Source: a virus
IMG/VR virus record: IMGVR_UViG_3300046492_000243
Coordinates: 1-34,173 of that record
DNA: 34,173 bases
Direction: 5' to 3' (one strand)
The notes under the pieces were generated by a model, which was not told the DNA's origin, did not search any database, and worked only from the letters and a program-made list of their open reading frames with translations. Position 1 is the stretch's first letter; each line of letters begins with the position of its first letter. Position numbers and translations under genes: made by a program. Below are positions 1 to 7,832 of the stretch, in pieces.

Positions 1-1400
1 AGCGCGCCTTCGTCGAGGCGTTCGACCAGCAATTGCTTGCCGCGCTTCCAAGTGGTCATCAGCACGAACAGGGCGATACCGGCGATCACCGGGAACGCAC
101 CGCCCTGAACGATCTTCGGCACGTTGGCGGCGAAGTACAGGCCGTCCACCAGCAGGAAGCCGATCAACACCGGCACCGCGAGGATCGGTGGCCACTTCCA
201 CAACAGCAGCATCACCGCCGACACCAGAATGGTGGTCATCAGCATGGTGCCAGTCACCGCCACGCCGTAAGCCGAGGCCAGTGCGCCGGAGGATTCGAAG
301 CCCAGCACCAACAGGACCACGCCGACCATCAGCGCCCAGTTCACCGCGCCGATATAGATCTGGCCCTGCTCGTCGCTGGAAGTGTGCTGGATGTACATGC
401 GCGGAATGTAGCCGAGCTGAATCGCCTGACGAGTCAGGGAGAACGCGCCGGAAATCACCGCTTGCGAGGCGATCACTGTGGCCATGGTCGACAGACCGAC
501 CAATGGAATCAACGCCCAGCTCGGTGCCAGCAGGTAGAACGGGTTACGCGCCGCCTCCGGGTTGTCGAGCAGCAAAGCACCCTGACCGAAGTAATTGAGC
601 ACCAGCGCCGGCAATACCAGGATGAACCACGCGCGGGCAATCGGCTTGCGACCGAAGTGGCCCATGTCGGCGTACAGCGCTTCGGCACCGGTCAGCGCCA
701 GCACCACGGCGCCGAGAATGGCCACGCCCATGCCTGGGTGCACCGTGAAGAAACGCACGGCCCATAGCGGGTTCATCGCATGCAACACTTCTGGCGTGTG
801 GCTAATGCCATACACGCCGAGCGCGCCGAGGACGAGAAACCAGGTGACCATGATCGGCCCGAACAGGATGCCGATTCGCGCGGTGCCATGGCTCTGAATC
901 AGGAACAACCCGACCAGCACCACCAGCGACAGCGGCACCACCCAATGGTCGATGCCATCGAATGCCAGCCCCAGACCCTCAATTGCCGATAGCACGGAAA
1001 TCGCCGGGGTAATCATGCTGTCGCCGTAAAACAGCGCCGCGCCGATCAGTCCGCACACCACCAGCAACGAGCGCAGTTTCTTGCGATGCCCTGCCGCCCG
1101 CCGCGCCAGCGCCGTGAGCGCCATGATGCCGCCCTCGCCCTGGTTGTCGGCGCGCAGCACGAACATCATGTATTTGATCGACACGACCCAGATCAGCGAC
1201 CAGAAGATCAACGACAGAATGCCCAGCACGCCGTCGTGGTTGACCGGTACGCCGTAACCGCCGGAAAACACTTCTTTAAGGGTGTACAACGGGCTCGTGC
1301 CGATGTCGCCGTAAACTACCCCGACCGCCGCGACCAGCATGCTCAGCGGCTTGGAGGCCGAACCCTCGGCGCCTGCCGCATGACTACTTGCCTGACCCAT
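1..1400 (-). CDS. kup: Kup potassium uptake permease, 3' end outside window
   Basis: Low-affinity K+/H+ symporter of the Kup/HAK/KUP family in the inner membrane. The minus strand reads from an ATG at 1400 for 466 residues without a stop to the window edge; the family is about 630 residues, so the cytoplasmic C-terminal part is missing from view. The N-terminus carries the family hallmark [17 protein letters not shown] near residue 27, followed by [12 protein letters not shown] and many hydrophobic helices, including the [16 protein letters not shown] segment typical of helix 3. An AGGAG lies 5 bases before the start. It is divergent from rimO across 290 bases. This is host DNA flanking the prophage. 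Identification is secure from the motifs; nothing looks damaged. Confidence 0.95.
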   Translation of the reverse strand, partial: MGQASSHAAGAEGSASKPLSMLVAAVGVVYGDIGTSPLYTLKEVFSGGYGVPVNHDGVLGILSLIFWSLIWVVSIKYMMFVLRADNQGEGGIMALTALARRAAGHRKKLRSLLVVCGLIGAALFYGDSMITPAISVLSAIEGLGLAFDGIDHWVVPLSLVVLVGLFLIQSHGTARIGILFGPIMVTWFLVLGALGVYGISHTPEVLHAMNPLWAVRFFTVHPGMGVAILGAVVLALTGAEALYADMGHFGRKPIARAWFILVLPALVLNYFGQGALLLDNPEAARNPFYLLAPSWALIPLVGLSTMATVIASQAVISGAFSLTRQAIQLGYIPRMYIQHTSSDEQGQIYIGAVNWALMVGVVLLVLGFESSGALASAYGVAVTGTMLMTTILVSAVMLLLWKWPPILAVPVLIGFLLVDGLYFAANVPKIVQGGAFPVIAGIALFVLMTTWKRGKQLLVERLDEGA

Positions 1401-1571
1401 CCAACACTCCTACTTCTCAGAACCGGCTTCTTTGAATGAAGCACTATGCTTTGTGGTGCAGCATGCGCTGTTTTACCTGTTGTTACAGACCATTTGTTGA
1501 CTGTAAAAAATTGGTAAAGCTCAACGGCGCGAAGCATAGCGCAGCACTCGTCGTATTTCCCTGCATAAAGC

Positions 1572-1600
1572 TGGTCAAGTGCGTTGCCCGCCGCTAGAAT
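1572..1600 (+). promoter_or_regulatory. Candidate native rimO promoter, now orphaned
   Basis: A TGGTCA hexamer at 1572-1577 and TAGAAT at 1595-1600 are separated by 17 bases and lie about 90 bases before the original rimO start at 1691, with GAGG just before that start. This is a sigma70-like match by eye (4/6 and 5/6). After prophage insertion it would transcribe only the rimO stub and phage left-end DNA. Confidence 0.35.
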
Positions 1601-1690
1601 TGCGCACTTTTTGATCAGAGGCGCACCTTAAGCGCCCGTCCGTCGGCTTTCGCACCCAGAAAGCGATGTCACAAAATACCGAGGTTAGAC

Positions 1691-1807
1691 ATGTCCACCA
1701 CTCCTGCGCCGGCCAATCCAAAGGTTGGCTTTGTATCTCTGGGTTGCCCTATTGATTATAAAAATATACGGCCAGGTGCCCATGGAGTGTTGAGCAAACC
1801 AAGCTGA
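1691..1807 (+). pseudogene. rimO: rimO 5' fragment cut off by prophage insertion
   Basis: The ATG at 1691 with a GAGG upstream starts MSTTPAPANPKVGFVSLGCP, the N-terminus of RimO, the MiaB-family methylthiotransferase acting on ribosomal protein S12. After the Cys-Pro codons the frame enters phage DNA, reads 18 unrelated residues and stops at 1805-1807. The continuation of rimO ([12 protein letters not shown]) is found at 33526 onwards. The fragment contains one conserved N-terminal cysteine but no radical SAM domain, so the 38-residue product cannot be an enzyme. Confidence 0.92.
1745..1749. other. attL core (left prophage junction)
   Basis: TGCCC here is shared with 33521-33525. Left of it the sequence is rimO coding DNA; right of it the sequence becomes AT-rich and non-rimO. 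Joining the left arm here to the right arm after 33525 restores a continuous rimO frame. A short core with little flanking identity is usual for large serine integrases, whose crossover is within a 2-base overlap; the exact dinucleotide cannot be fixed from this sequence alone. Confidence 0.85.
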
Positions 1808-2255
1808 TAAAAAGGGGGACATTCTTTTCGCCTGCTCCATTACTGCCGTGTTCGTCCCCTACTGAATCCCACATGGCCGTACCGGGGATGCCTGGTCAAA
1901 TCAGTCGCAAACAGCCGAAAAGCTCCCCATTCCCGCAGCCCAGCAGATCGAGGCCTCCAGCCCACACTGCTACAATAAAAAACTCATATTGCTTTTTTTG
2001 AAGACGCCCCCCCATTCAAGAAAAAATCTCAACAAAGCCCAGCCCTAACGTTCAGAAAGATCCAACATCTGAGCATCCCGCGATAGACTGGATCGGTTAA
2101 CCGCTGTCGCAAACTGGGTCAGCCTCAAATGAGCAATCGGTTGCGTCGTGATAACACTAGTGACAGGATGCAATCGATTAGCAAATCTTATAGTTTGAGA
2201 AAAGAATTAAGAGATGTGTCGCGATGAACAGCTCGACAATAGAAAAGGAACATTC
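1808..2255. other. AT-rich left-end non-coding region
   Basis: I see no convincing gene here. It holds two imperfect inverted repeats: GGGGAC (1815-1820) against GTCCCC (1854-1859), and TTTTTTTGAA (1993-2002) against TTCAAGAAAAAA (2015-2026), the latter able to act as a terminator in either direction. The attP left arm and the promoter of the cargo gene must lie in this stretch, but I cannot assign them. Confidence 0.5.
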
Positions 2256-3548
2256 ATGAGCTTGACATTCATTAAATCTGCAAAATACCCAACTCCCTTG
2301 GATACATTTGGATTTAAGCTTGAAACAATCCCAAACATCAAAAACTCTTGTCTTTTCGTTTTGGATGCGAATGTACTACTACTACCATATGGCGCAGATG
2401 CCAGCAGTTTAAATGCAATAAAAACCGTTTATCAAAAGCTATCGACACAGAAGCGTTTATTCATTCCTGCCCAGGCAGCTAGAGAATTTTTCGACAACCG
2501 CTCCAAGAAGCTCGCAGACATTCACGAACTTTTGTCAAAAAAAATGAACCAAAGTTTTCAGTTCATTTCTAGCCACCCATTCCTTAATGAAATAACCGAG
2601 TTCAAAACGGTAATAGAAAAAGAAAATCAGCTAAAAGACCTGATGAAAGATTATAGAAAGGCAATAACGAAAACCCTTGATATCATTCAATCTTGGGGAT
2701 GGGATGATCCCGTTAGCAAGATGTATCATGAAGTTCTTTTTAATTGCGTTCTTTCCGGTTCAGAAATTTGTGAAAAAGAAGTCGAAGCCGATCTAGCCCG
2801 ACGAAACAGCCTCAAAATACCGCCAGGGTATAAGGATTCAGGAAAGAGCGAGAACCAAGCTGGTGATTTGTTGATTTGGCACGAACTGCTTCGCCTCGGA
2901 TCAACCAACAAACAGCATGTGATCTTCGTTTCTGGGGACGAGAAGGCAGACTGGTGGCATCAGAGCGGGGGTAAAAACCTGTACCCTCGATTTGAACTTG
3001 TAGATGAGTTCAGAACAAAAACCGAAGGAAGGTCATTTCATATCATCAGTCTTTCAGACCTCTTAAGGATTTTCAACGCGGACGCAGATGTAGTAGATGC
3101 AATAGAAACAACAGAGCGGAACGCTTTTATCTCAACGTCTACATCATCGATTCATAACGACATAATAGTTCCAACCATACTAGGCATCATCCACCATTTA
3201 AAGTCACTCATCAGGGAATACGATGTGGAGATGATGAGGAATCAATCTGAACGTATGACCGCCATGCGAGTAGCGAGTGAAGAAAACAAGCCAGATGTAT
3301 GGCACGCTTTTAACGAGCTAGATAATGTTGCAAATAGAAAGTTAATGAACGCGTATGAGAACATCAAGATGGACGTATTACTTCACCGCGATGGCTTTCT
3401 GGAATCACTACCTACATCCATCTTACTTAAAAGATCTAAAAAAATCAGCAATGCGTATGAACGCCCAATTAACAGTTTTGGAGTTGAAACTGTGATCAAT
3501 GATCTCGAATACCTAGCTAAGAGCTATGAGGACTCTGATTTCTATTAA
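2256..3548 (+). CDS. PIN-like domain nuclease (PIN_8 type), probable cargo or defence gene
   Basis: The 430-residue product has the acidic pattern of PIN-fold ribonucleases: FVLDANVLLLPY (D37), REFFDNR (E77), GDLLIWHELL (D204) and VIFVSGDEKADWW (D228). The closing PRFELVDEF resembles the standalone PIN-like family often labelled PIN_8. The region after about residue 270 is not recognised. I chose the ATG at 2256 because AAGGAA sits 6 bases upstream; an in-frame ATG at 2214 has no such site. The gene is visibly AT-richer than the phage and host around it, stands alone, and lies at the attL edge, where temperate phages often carry exchangeable cargo. A role in anti-phage defence is inference from family and position; the RNA target is unknown. 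Confidence 0.7.
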   Translation: MSLTFIKSAKYPTPLDTFGFKLETIPNIKNSCLFVLDANVLLLPYGADASSLNAIKTVYQKLSTQKRLFIPAQAAREFFDNRSKKLADIHELLSKKMNQSFQFISSHPFLNEITEFKTVIEKENQLKDLMKDYRKAITKTLDIIQSWGWDDPVSKMYHEVLFNCVLSGSEICEKEVEADLARRNSLKIPPGYKDSGKSENQAGDLLIWHELLRLGSTNKQHVIFVSGDEKADWWHQSGGKNLYPRFELVDEFRTKTEGRSFHIISLSDLLRIFNADADVVDAIETTERNAFISTSTSSIHNDIIVPTILGIIHHLKSLIREYDVEMMRNQSERMTAMRVASEENKPDVWHAFNELDNVANRKLMNAYENIKMDVLLHRDGFLESLPTSILLKRSKKISNAYERPINSFGVETVINDLEYLAKSYEDSDFY

Positions 3549-4272
3549 ATTGAATTGACTCAAAACATATCCAGCCGGTATTGCCTGATTAACCATTACT
3601 GCGTAGCCGCTGAAAACTTTTATTGGGTCTTTTGAAAACATCAGACAAATGCCTAGTGACTGCGGGTTAAGCCGCGGTTGTCGGCGAATTTCCAGGCAGT
3701 ATCAGGCATGGTTTCAGCAGCCCTCGAGGGGCCAGGGTTAATGATCCTCATTCGTTCGTACGAAGAAAAAATATGCAGCGCCCTGATCACGGTACAAGTC
3801 AAGCGGGGCGTCGCCTATGGGGAAGTTCTCTTCTTAACCGACACGTAAGTTTTACTATGAAAATTGATAGAGCTCGTTTATAAAAATTGACAAACCCCAT
3901 GATTTTTCAGATTCCGCCCAATAAAATCGGGTGTTCCACCACAGCCCGTTCGCTTCGACGCCTTGGGCCGATGTGCAACCGCACTTCATTTCTTATCAAC
4001 ACTTTGCATTCTGTGAAATTTCCGGCCGCATGCCGAGCCCCACAGCCGGCTTGGGCTGGAGATTCGTTTACACCTCAACCGGAATTGCAAAAAAAAAGGA
4101 CACAAAGCCCGTCGGCGGGAGGGGGATAAGTGCTTTTTCAACAGATTTTTTCTTGGCTGCAGGATTTTTCGCAAAAGGATCATCCGCAGGCATCTTGCAA
4201 GGCGAGCTTGTCTCCAGCGATCGCCAACTGCCGTCAGTCGCTCTGGTGATGCCGGGGCTTGCCTCGCTCGAT
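3549..4272. other. Non-coding region between cargo gene and SOS operon
   Basis: Open frames here are short, lack good ribosome binding sites and show no recognisable family, so I call no gene. The only notable feature is an A-rich run near 4089 followed by a small GCCCGTCGGCGGG hairpin-like element. Confidence 0.4.
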
Positions 4273-4294
4273 ATACTGTTTGCATATACAGTAT
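4273..4294. promoter_or_regulatory. LexA (SOS) box
   Basis: ATACTGT-8-ACAGTAT is a perfect 7-base inverted repeat and gives CTG-N10-CAG, the LexA box of gamma-proteobacteria. It lies 23 bases before the start of the following small operon, so repression by LexA and release after DNA damage are expected. Confidence 0.85.
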
Positions 4295-4316
4295 ATTTAC
4301 AGAGTAGACATGGCCG

Positions 4317-4568
4317 ATGATTAGAGAATCTGGGGCATCCGTTACGCCGGAGCCGTTCGGGATAGCGCAGTGGCGGTCCATGCTGCGCGATGAGGTGTCA
4401 TTGCTCGCAATGCCTGGCGCCCATCACAAGGCACTAATGAGGCAAGCACATGCACTGCACCAGGGCAAAGTGATCGATGCTGACGAACTCGGTGACTTCT
4501 TGGAGTTAGCGGACGCGGCGCTGGCCTATGCGGTCGAATCGCTACTTGACCTCGCCGATGACGATTAG
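4317..4568 (+). CDS. Small SOS-controlled phage protein, unknown function
   Basis: An 83-residue acidic protein with EPFGIAQWRSMLRDE near residue 12 and a helical, acidic C-terminus ending in LADDD. I do not recognise a characterised family, though the sequence has the look of short proteins found behind LexA boxes in Pseudomonas prophages (impression from memory, not checked). It has no signal peptide or membrane segment. The stop is 8 bases before the start of the next gene, so the two form an operon under the LexA box. An ATG at 4310 is out of this frame and closes after five codons. Confidence 0.7.
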   Translation: MIRESGASVTPEPFGIAQWRSMLRDEVSLLAMPGAHHKALMRQAHALHQGKVIDADELGDFLELADAALAYAVESLLDLADDD

Positions 4569-4576
4569 GAGGCACC

Positions 4577-4873
4577 ATGCACGTACTGGTCACTCCTATG
4601 CGCCTACGTGGTGTGGCGCTAGAACCGAAGGAGCGGCGCCGCTATGTAGCGATCCGAGGCAACGTCATGGTCAACTCCACGATGTGCCATGAATTAGGCC
4701 GTGCCGCTAACGTTGCGCGCGTTGAGGTGGGGATGCCGCTCGATCCGGATCCGCTGCCCCCTCTGCTCGATGCAACACTGGCAGGAATGGCGGTCACAGG
4801 ATTCGTATTGAGTGGCATCGAGTACGTTGATGGATGCGCCTACGCGCAGTCATGGTGGTGTCGACAGGAGTGA
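4577..4873 (+). CDS. Second protein of SOS-controlled operon, unknown function
   Basis: A 98-residue protein with a strong AGGAGG site 4 bases before the ATG. It contains four cysteines, three of them in the C-terminal half (NSTMCHELG, VDGCAYAQSWWC), and a hydrophobic stretch LAGMAVTGFVLSGIEYV. I cannot assign a function. Its place directly after the previous gene and a terminator-like hairpin 22 bases past the stop close a two-gene DNA-damage-inducible operon between the cargo gene and the late genes. Confidence 0.7.
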   Translation: MHVLVTPMRLRGVALEPKERRRYVAIRGNVMVNSTMCHELGRAANVARVEVGMPLDPDPLPPLLDATLAGMAVTGFVLSGIEYVDGCAYAQSWWCRQE

Positions 4874-4894
4874 GATAGTTTCTATTAAAATGAC

Positions 4895-4915
4895 GCAGGG
4901 GCCATTGGCCCCTGC
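4895..4915 (+). terminator. Hairpin after SOS operon
   Basis: GCAGGGGCC-ATT-GGCCCCTGC is a perfect 9-base-pair stem with a 3-base loop, 22 bases after the stop at 4873. There is no long T run on the plus side, so termination efficiency is uncertain. Confidence 0.6.
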
Positions 4916-5523
4916 TGCTAACGCGCTACATATCCCTCACGAGAATAACTAACCGAATACTCCAATAAACAGTTTGGAGCAGCCGAATCATCTCTTCGGG
5001 AAGATATCGATTTATTACTGTAAGCATTAGATGTACCTCGAAGGTATCGCGAAGGCTTGGGTTACTACCGTCCCTAACAATCTAGTCTAATTCGAACGAA
5101 AGCGATTTGATTTGTTAAATACTTGCTCGCAAGTAGGCGCGCAACTAACGATCTCTCGCAATTGTTCGAGCTTGACGGCGTTACTGCATACCCATACCCT
5201 TTGAAGTGAAGGCAACAAAGATGTATGGCACGTAGGGAGGTAGCCGATGTTAACCGGCATCTTAACCACACGCCAGTGCGCAGATGGCGCATCCGAGGAA
5301 CACAACAAAGCCAGCGCCTAAGCTGGCTTTGTTGCGCTTGACGTTGAAGCATCACTAGCCTTGGCGGGGGGATGCCGGAAAATCAAGGCTTTCGCCCCAA
5401 TCGGCCACACTCAAGTTAGCCATACTCGGCTAACAGCAAACGCCGGTGTAAACACTTAGCGGTTAGATATTTAAGACGAGCGGTATCGTAAAGAAAAAGA
5501 CATTGATTTAAAGCGGGACTTTC
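4916..5523. other. Non-coding region between convergent SOS and late operons
   Basis: About 600 bases without a convincing gene; open frames are short and without family resemblance. It contains the long hairpin at 5303-5334 and ends at the late-operon terminator. Room exists for a small RNA, but I see no clear promoter. Confidence 0.45.
5303..5334. terminator. Perfect 13-bp hairpin, terminator or structured RNA
   Basis: CAACAAAGCCAGC and GCTGGCTTTGTTG pair perfectly over 13 bases with a 6-base loop GCCTAA. It stands between convergent operons. The stem ends in a T-rich arm, so it can act as a terminator, but there is no gene immediately before it on either strand. Confidence 0.5.
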
Positions 5524-5543
5524 GAGGGCCTCAACAGGCCCTC
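5524..5543 (-). terminator. Probable terminator of the late operon
   Basis: GAGGGCCT-CAAC-AGGCCCTC forms an 8-base-pair stem with a 4-base loop about 85 bases past the last late gene (stop at 5627). Further GGCCCT repeats follow up to 5575 and allow alternative pairings. Confidence 0.55.
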
Positions 5544-5626
5544 AACAGACCCTAAAGAGGCCCTAAAGAGGCCCAGCAACATGGTGACTTGCATGTCGTG
5601 GCTATTAATCTGTCGGGCAAAGTTGT

Positions 5627-6604
5627 TTACAACGTTACGTCTAGTAACTTAGCTGCAAGTATCTGAGCCGTCGCTGCCTTGGTGATAAACGCCGTCGCAT
5701 CGCTAGGGCTTGGAGATGGGCCTGGGACGTGGGTGTGGGCAGCCAACTGCGTATTCATTTGCTGCAACAAATCCAACGTATCGCAAACCACCTGGAACAG
5801 ATTCACGCCTTCGGATCCGATCCAGTTTTTCGGCGCCTGTAGACGCTGACTGGCGCCGGCCACGCTTTTACGCAACCCCTCGATCCGCTCCTGCATGTCC
5901 CCGCCTACCGTGGCGTTGTGCTTCTGACCCACGACTAGATTCAGATCCCGCCCAGTCGCCTGGTGCAGGTCATCGACCGCCGCCAGGCTTGCAGAACCAC
6001 CGGACAGCAACTTGAGCGCGCCCAGCGCCTCAATCTTCTTGATGCCACCCACGGTCTCGGTCGAATGGTCGTCGACCGTCCTGGTGTGATTCTGGAAGGC
6101 CTCGGTGTTGTCCAGGGCTTCGACTTCGCGCTCGATCGCCTTGTCCTGAATCTTTCCATCGGTCTGGCGCAGCCAGTTGCCATCCGCGTCGACGCGCTGC
6201 TGGCAGGCTTCGCTGTGCTGCCACACCTGGTCGCCCTTCGGCACACGGGGCAGGCTCAGACCGTGCGGCAGGATCTGCGTGATGAACGGCTTGTGCGGCA
6301 GGCCATAGGCGAAACAGATCACGACCGTTGTGCCCTCCTCCGGAAAGCCAAACATCCCCGCTTCTTGCCCGCCCATCGGCGCCGGCAATGGCAGGCCTTC
6401 GAGGATCGGCAGATCCGGATCAGGCTCGCCATCAGCCAGCAGCACCTCGACGTCGACGCCAAAGCGCGGCCGGAAGTCGTCACACAGCCCGGGCGCCGCC
6501 GGCGCATCCGGTACCGCAACCACGCGACCAAAGCGCGGCAGGTGGTAACCGCCGCTCAATTCAGGAAATTGGCGCGCTACGCTGCGCTTTATTGCGTCGT
6601 CCAT
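5627..6604 (-). CDS. Baseplate spike protein, gpV-like
   Basis: A 325-residue protein. The first 110 residues resemble the OB-fold baseplate V domain (RFGRVVAV near residue 25, GMFGFPEEGTTVVICFAYGLPHKPFITQI near 84-112), as in P2 gpV and VgrG-type spikes. The next part is rich in short polar strands and ENHT-like repeats expected of a triple-stranded beta spike, and the end (QLAAHTHVPGPSPSPSDA) resembles the tip region of such proteins. The ATG at 6604 overlaps the preceding gene by 16 bases; a longer open frame upstream is only the antisense-free reading of the previous gene in another frame. It is the last late gene. Role: piercing the host envelope during sheath contraction. Confidence 0.75.
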   Translation of the reverse strand: MDDAIKRSVARQFPELSGGYHLPRFGRVVAVPDAPAAPGLCDDFRPRFGVDVEVLLADGEPDPDLPILEGLPLPAPMGGQEAGMFGFPEEGTTVVICFAYGLPHKPFITQILPHGLSLPRVPKGDQVWQHSEACQQRVDADGNWLRQTDGKIQDKAIEREVEALDNTEAFQNHTRTVDDHSTETVGGIKKIEALGALKLLSGGSASLAAVDDLHQATGRDLNLVVGQKHNATVGGDMQERIEGLRKSVAGASQRLQAPKNWIGSEGVNLFQVVCDTLDLLQQMNTQLAAHTHVPGPSPSPSDATAFITKAATAQILAAKLLDVTL

Positions 6605-7281
6605 TTGATCGCCATTTGATTGCCGGCGAGAGTCACGCTGGTGATCCGTTCGCCCTGGTTGATGGTTGCGCCTGGTCGAAGCCCCGGAAGGGGCGCGATC
6701 ACCGCGCTTTGATTGCCTTGGTAGCTGTCGAACAGTTCGACCGGCAGCTGCAGCGCAGTGCGGGTACCGAAGAAGCTGTCGGCCCAACTGCCCACGAACA
6801 CTTCGCCGTCGCCCTGCTGCTGCCAGATGAAGTCGGGGATGTTGAAGACGTTGGCCAGACTGTCCATCGCCAAATAGCCCGCCGCCAGGCTGTAAAAATA
6901 CGGCGCTTTGACCTTGGCATAAGTCTTGTCCGGAACCCGAAAGCCCAGCCCGGTCTTCTCGCTGATCTCGGCCAGCACGGCCTGCAGGTCGACGTGACGC
7001 AGGTTCAACGGCAAAGGGTTGGCCAGGATCGAGGACAACTCGCGGCAAGCCACCAGCTGCTGGGTGCTGTTGGCGGCGGTCGACCGTTCGACGTAGCCAA
7101 GGAAGTGACGCTGCAGCGTGCGCTCGTTGTAGCCGATATCCAGCGTCACCAGCCCTTTCAACGATTCGCCGGCCTGCACTGTGAACGTCGCACGGCCAGG
7201 GCTTTTGATGTCCAGGCGCACTTCGTCCTTGATCAGCGGGTAGACCTGGCCGGCGATCGTCAAAACCTTATGCAGCTTCAT
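6589..7281 (-). CDS. Baseplate hub protein, gpD-like N-terminal half
   Basis: The 230-residue protein begins MKLHKVLTIAGQVYPL and shows beta-rich hub-type sequence (GYVERSTAANSTQQLVACREL; LQAVLAEISEKTGLGFRVP), like the first domain of P2 gpD and T4 gp27. P2 gpD is about 390 residues, so this is short; in the K139 branch the hub function seems to be split over smaller neighbours. The start overlaps the preceding gene by 4 bases and the end overlaps the spike gene by 16. It should form the central hub between tube and spike. Assignment rests on position and weak motif similarity. Confidence 0.6.
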   Translation of the reverse strand: MKLHKVLTIAGQVYPLIKDEVRLDIKSPGRATFTVQAGESLKGLVTLDIGYNERTLQRHFLGYVERSTAANSTQQLVACRELSSILANPLPLNLRHVDLQAVLAEISEKTGLGFRVPDKTYAKVKAPYFYSLAAGYLAMDSLANVFNIPDFIWQQQGDGEVFVGSWADSFFGTRTALQLPVELFDSYQGNQSAVIAPLPGLRPGATINQGERITSVTLAGNQMAIKWTTQ

Positions 7282-7832
7282 GTTTTGGGCGCCAGGTAGT
7301 CATCCAGCTTCTTGAGGGTCTTTTCAAAGCCGCTCAATTCTTGGGCCTCGCTTCCAGTCCCACCACCGGCCGCGCCGCCTGCGACGCCGCCGACCGCCTG
7401 ACCAGGTGCAGACTGAGCACTGACGCCGTTCGCTGCCCGTCGCTGTTCGACCTTCTCGGGGTTCGAGGCTTTTTCCGACAGTGTGAACTGGACCAGCCAA
7501 GCGGCCAGCGTGTCGTCTTCCCGGGCGCTGACACCGTCCGAAAACTGCACCTCACGAATGCCGAACGCGGCGGCGGTATCGTTGACGATCCGGTACATCT
7601 TGAGCTGGCCACCGCCGGCCGTGGCCTCGGCCAGACGCATGATCGTGCGCATCTGCACCGCATCAACGAAGGGGATCATCAGCGACACCGCTAGGGTTTT
7701 CGGCTTGAAGCCCTTGTGGGCAGTCTCGGTGTTGCTGGTTTGGCCAGACATGTCATCGGCTTCGATGCGCAGGTTGGCGGTGATCTTCATCCGCTTGCCC
7801 AGGACCTGCTCGCCGTCGAGTAATAGCGTCAT
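7278..7832 (-). CDS. Baseplate complex protein of K139-type phages
   Basis: A 184-residue protein starting MTLLLDGEQVLGKRMKITAN. The first 130 residues look like a compact beta domain similar in style to tail/hub adaptor proteins; residues 130-165 are a flexible Gly/Ala-rich linker, followed by a helix ending KKLDDYLAPKT. I chose the ATG at 7832 because it gives the usual 4-base overlap with the upstream gene; the longer frame to 7907 has no support. The position between the fibre block and the hub suggests a role in baseplate assembly or joining hub to tube. No catalytic motif is visible. Confidence 0.55.
   Translation of the reverse strand: MTLLLDGEQVLGKRMKITANLRIEADDMSGQTSNTETAHKGFKPKTLAVSLMIPFVDAVQMRTIMRLAEATAGGGQLKMYRIVNDTAAAFGIREVQFSDGVSAREDDTLAAWLVQFTLSEKASNPEKVEQRRAANGVSAQSAPGQAVGGVAGGAAGGGTGSEAQELSGFEKTLKKLDDYLAPKT

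Noticed and set aside
33-1439. Plus-strand open frames in the first 1.4 kb (for example 33-767 and 1086-1439)
   Set aside because: They are antisense to kup, rich in His/Gln/Arg as expected of GC-rich shadow frames, and show no family resemblance.
1700-1760. tRNA gene as attachment site
   Set aside because: No tRNA-like cloverleaf is present at either junction; the target is clearly the rimO coding sequence.
2256-3548. PIN gene as toxin of a VapBC-type toxin-antitoxin pair
   Set aside because: No small antitoxin gene stands before or after it, and the protein is three times the length of VapC toxins.
3931-4381. Overlapping frames on both strands before the SOS operon
   Set aside because: They lack ribosome binding sites and recognisable motifs, and one would run across the LexA box.
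5963-7299. Long plus-strand frames opposite the spike and hub genes
   Set aside because: They lie antisense to well-supported tail genes with overlapping starts, and their composition is that of reversed coding DNA.
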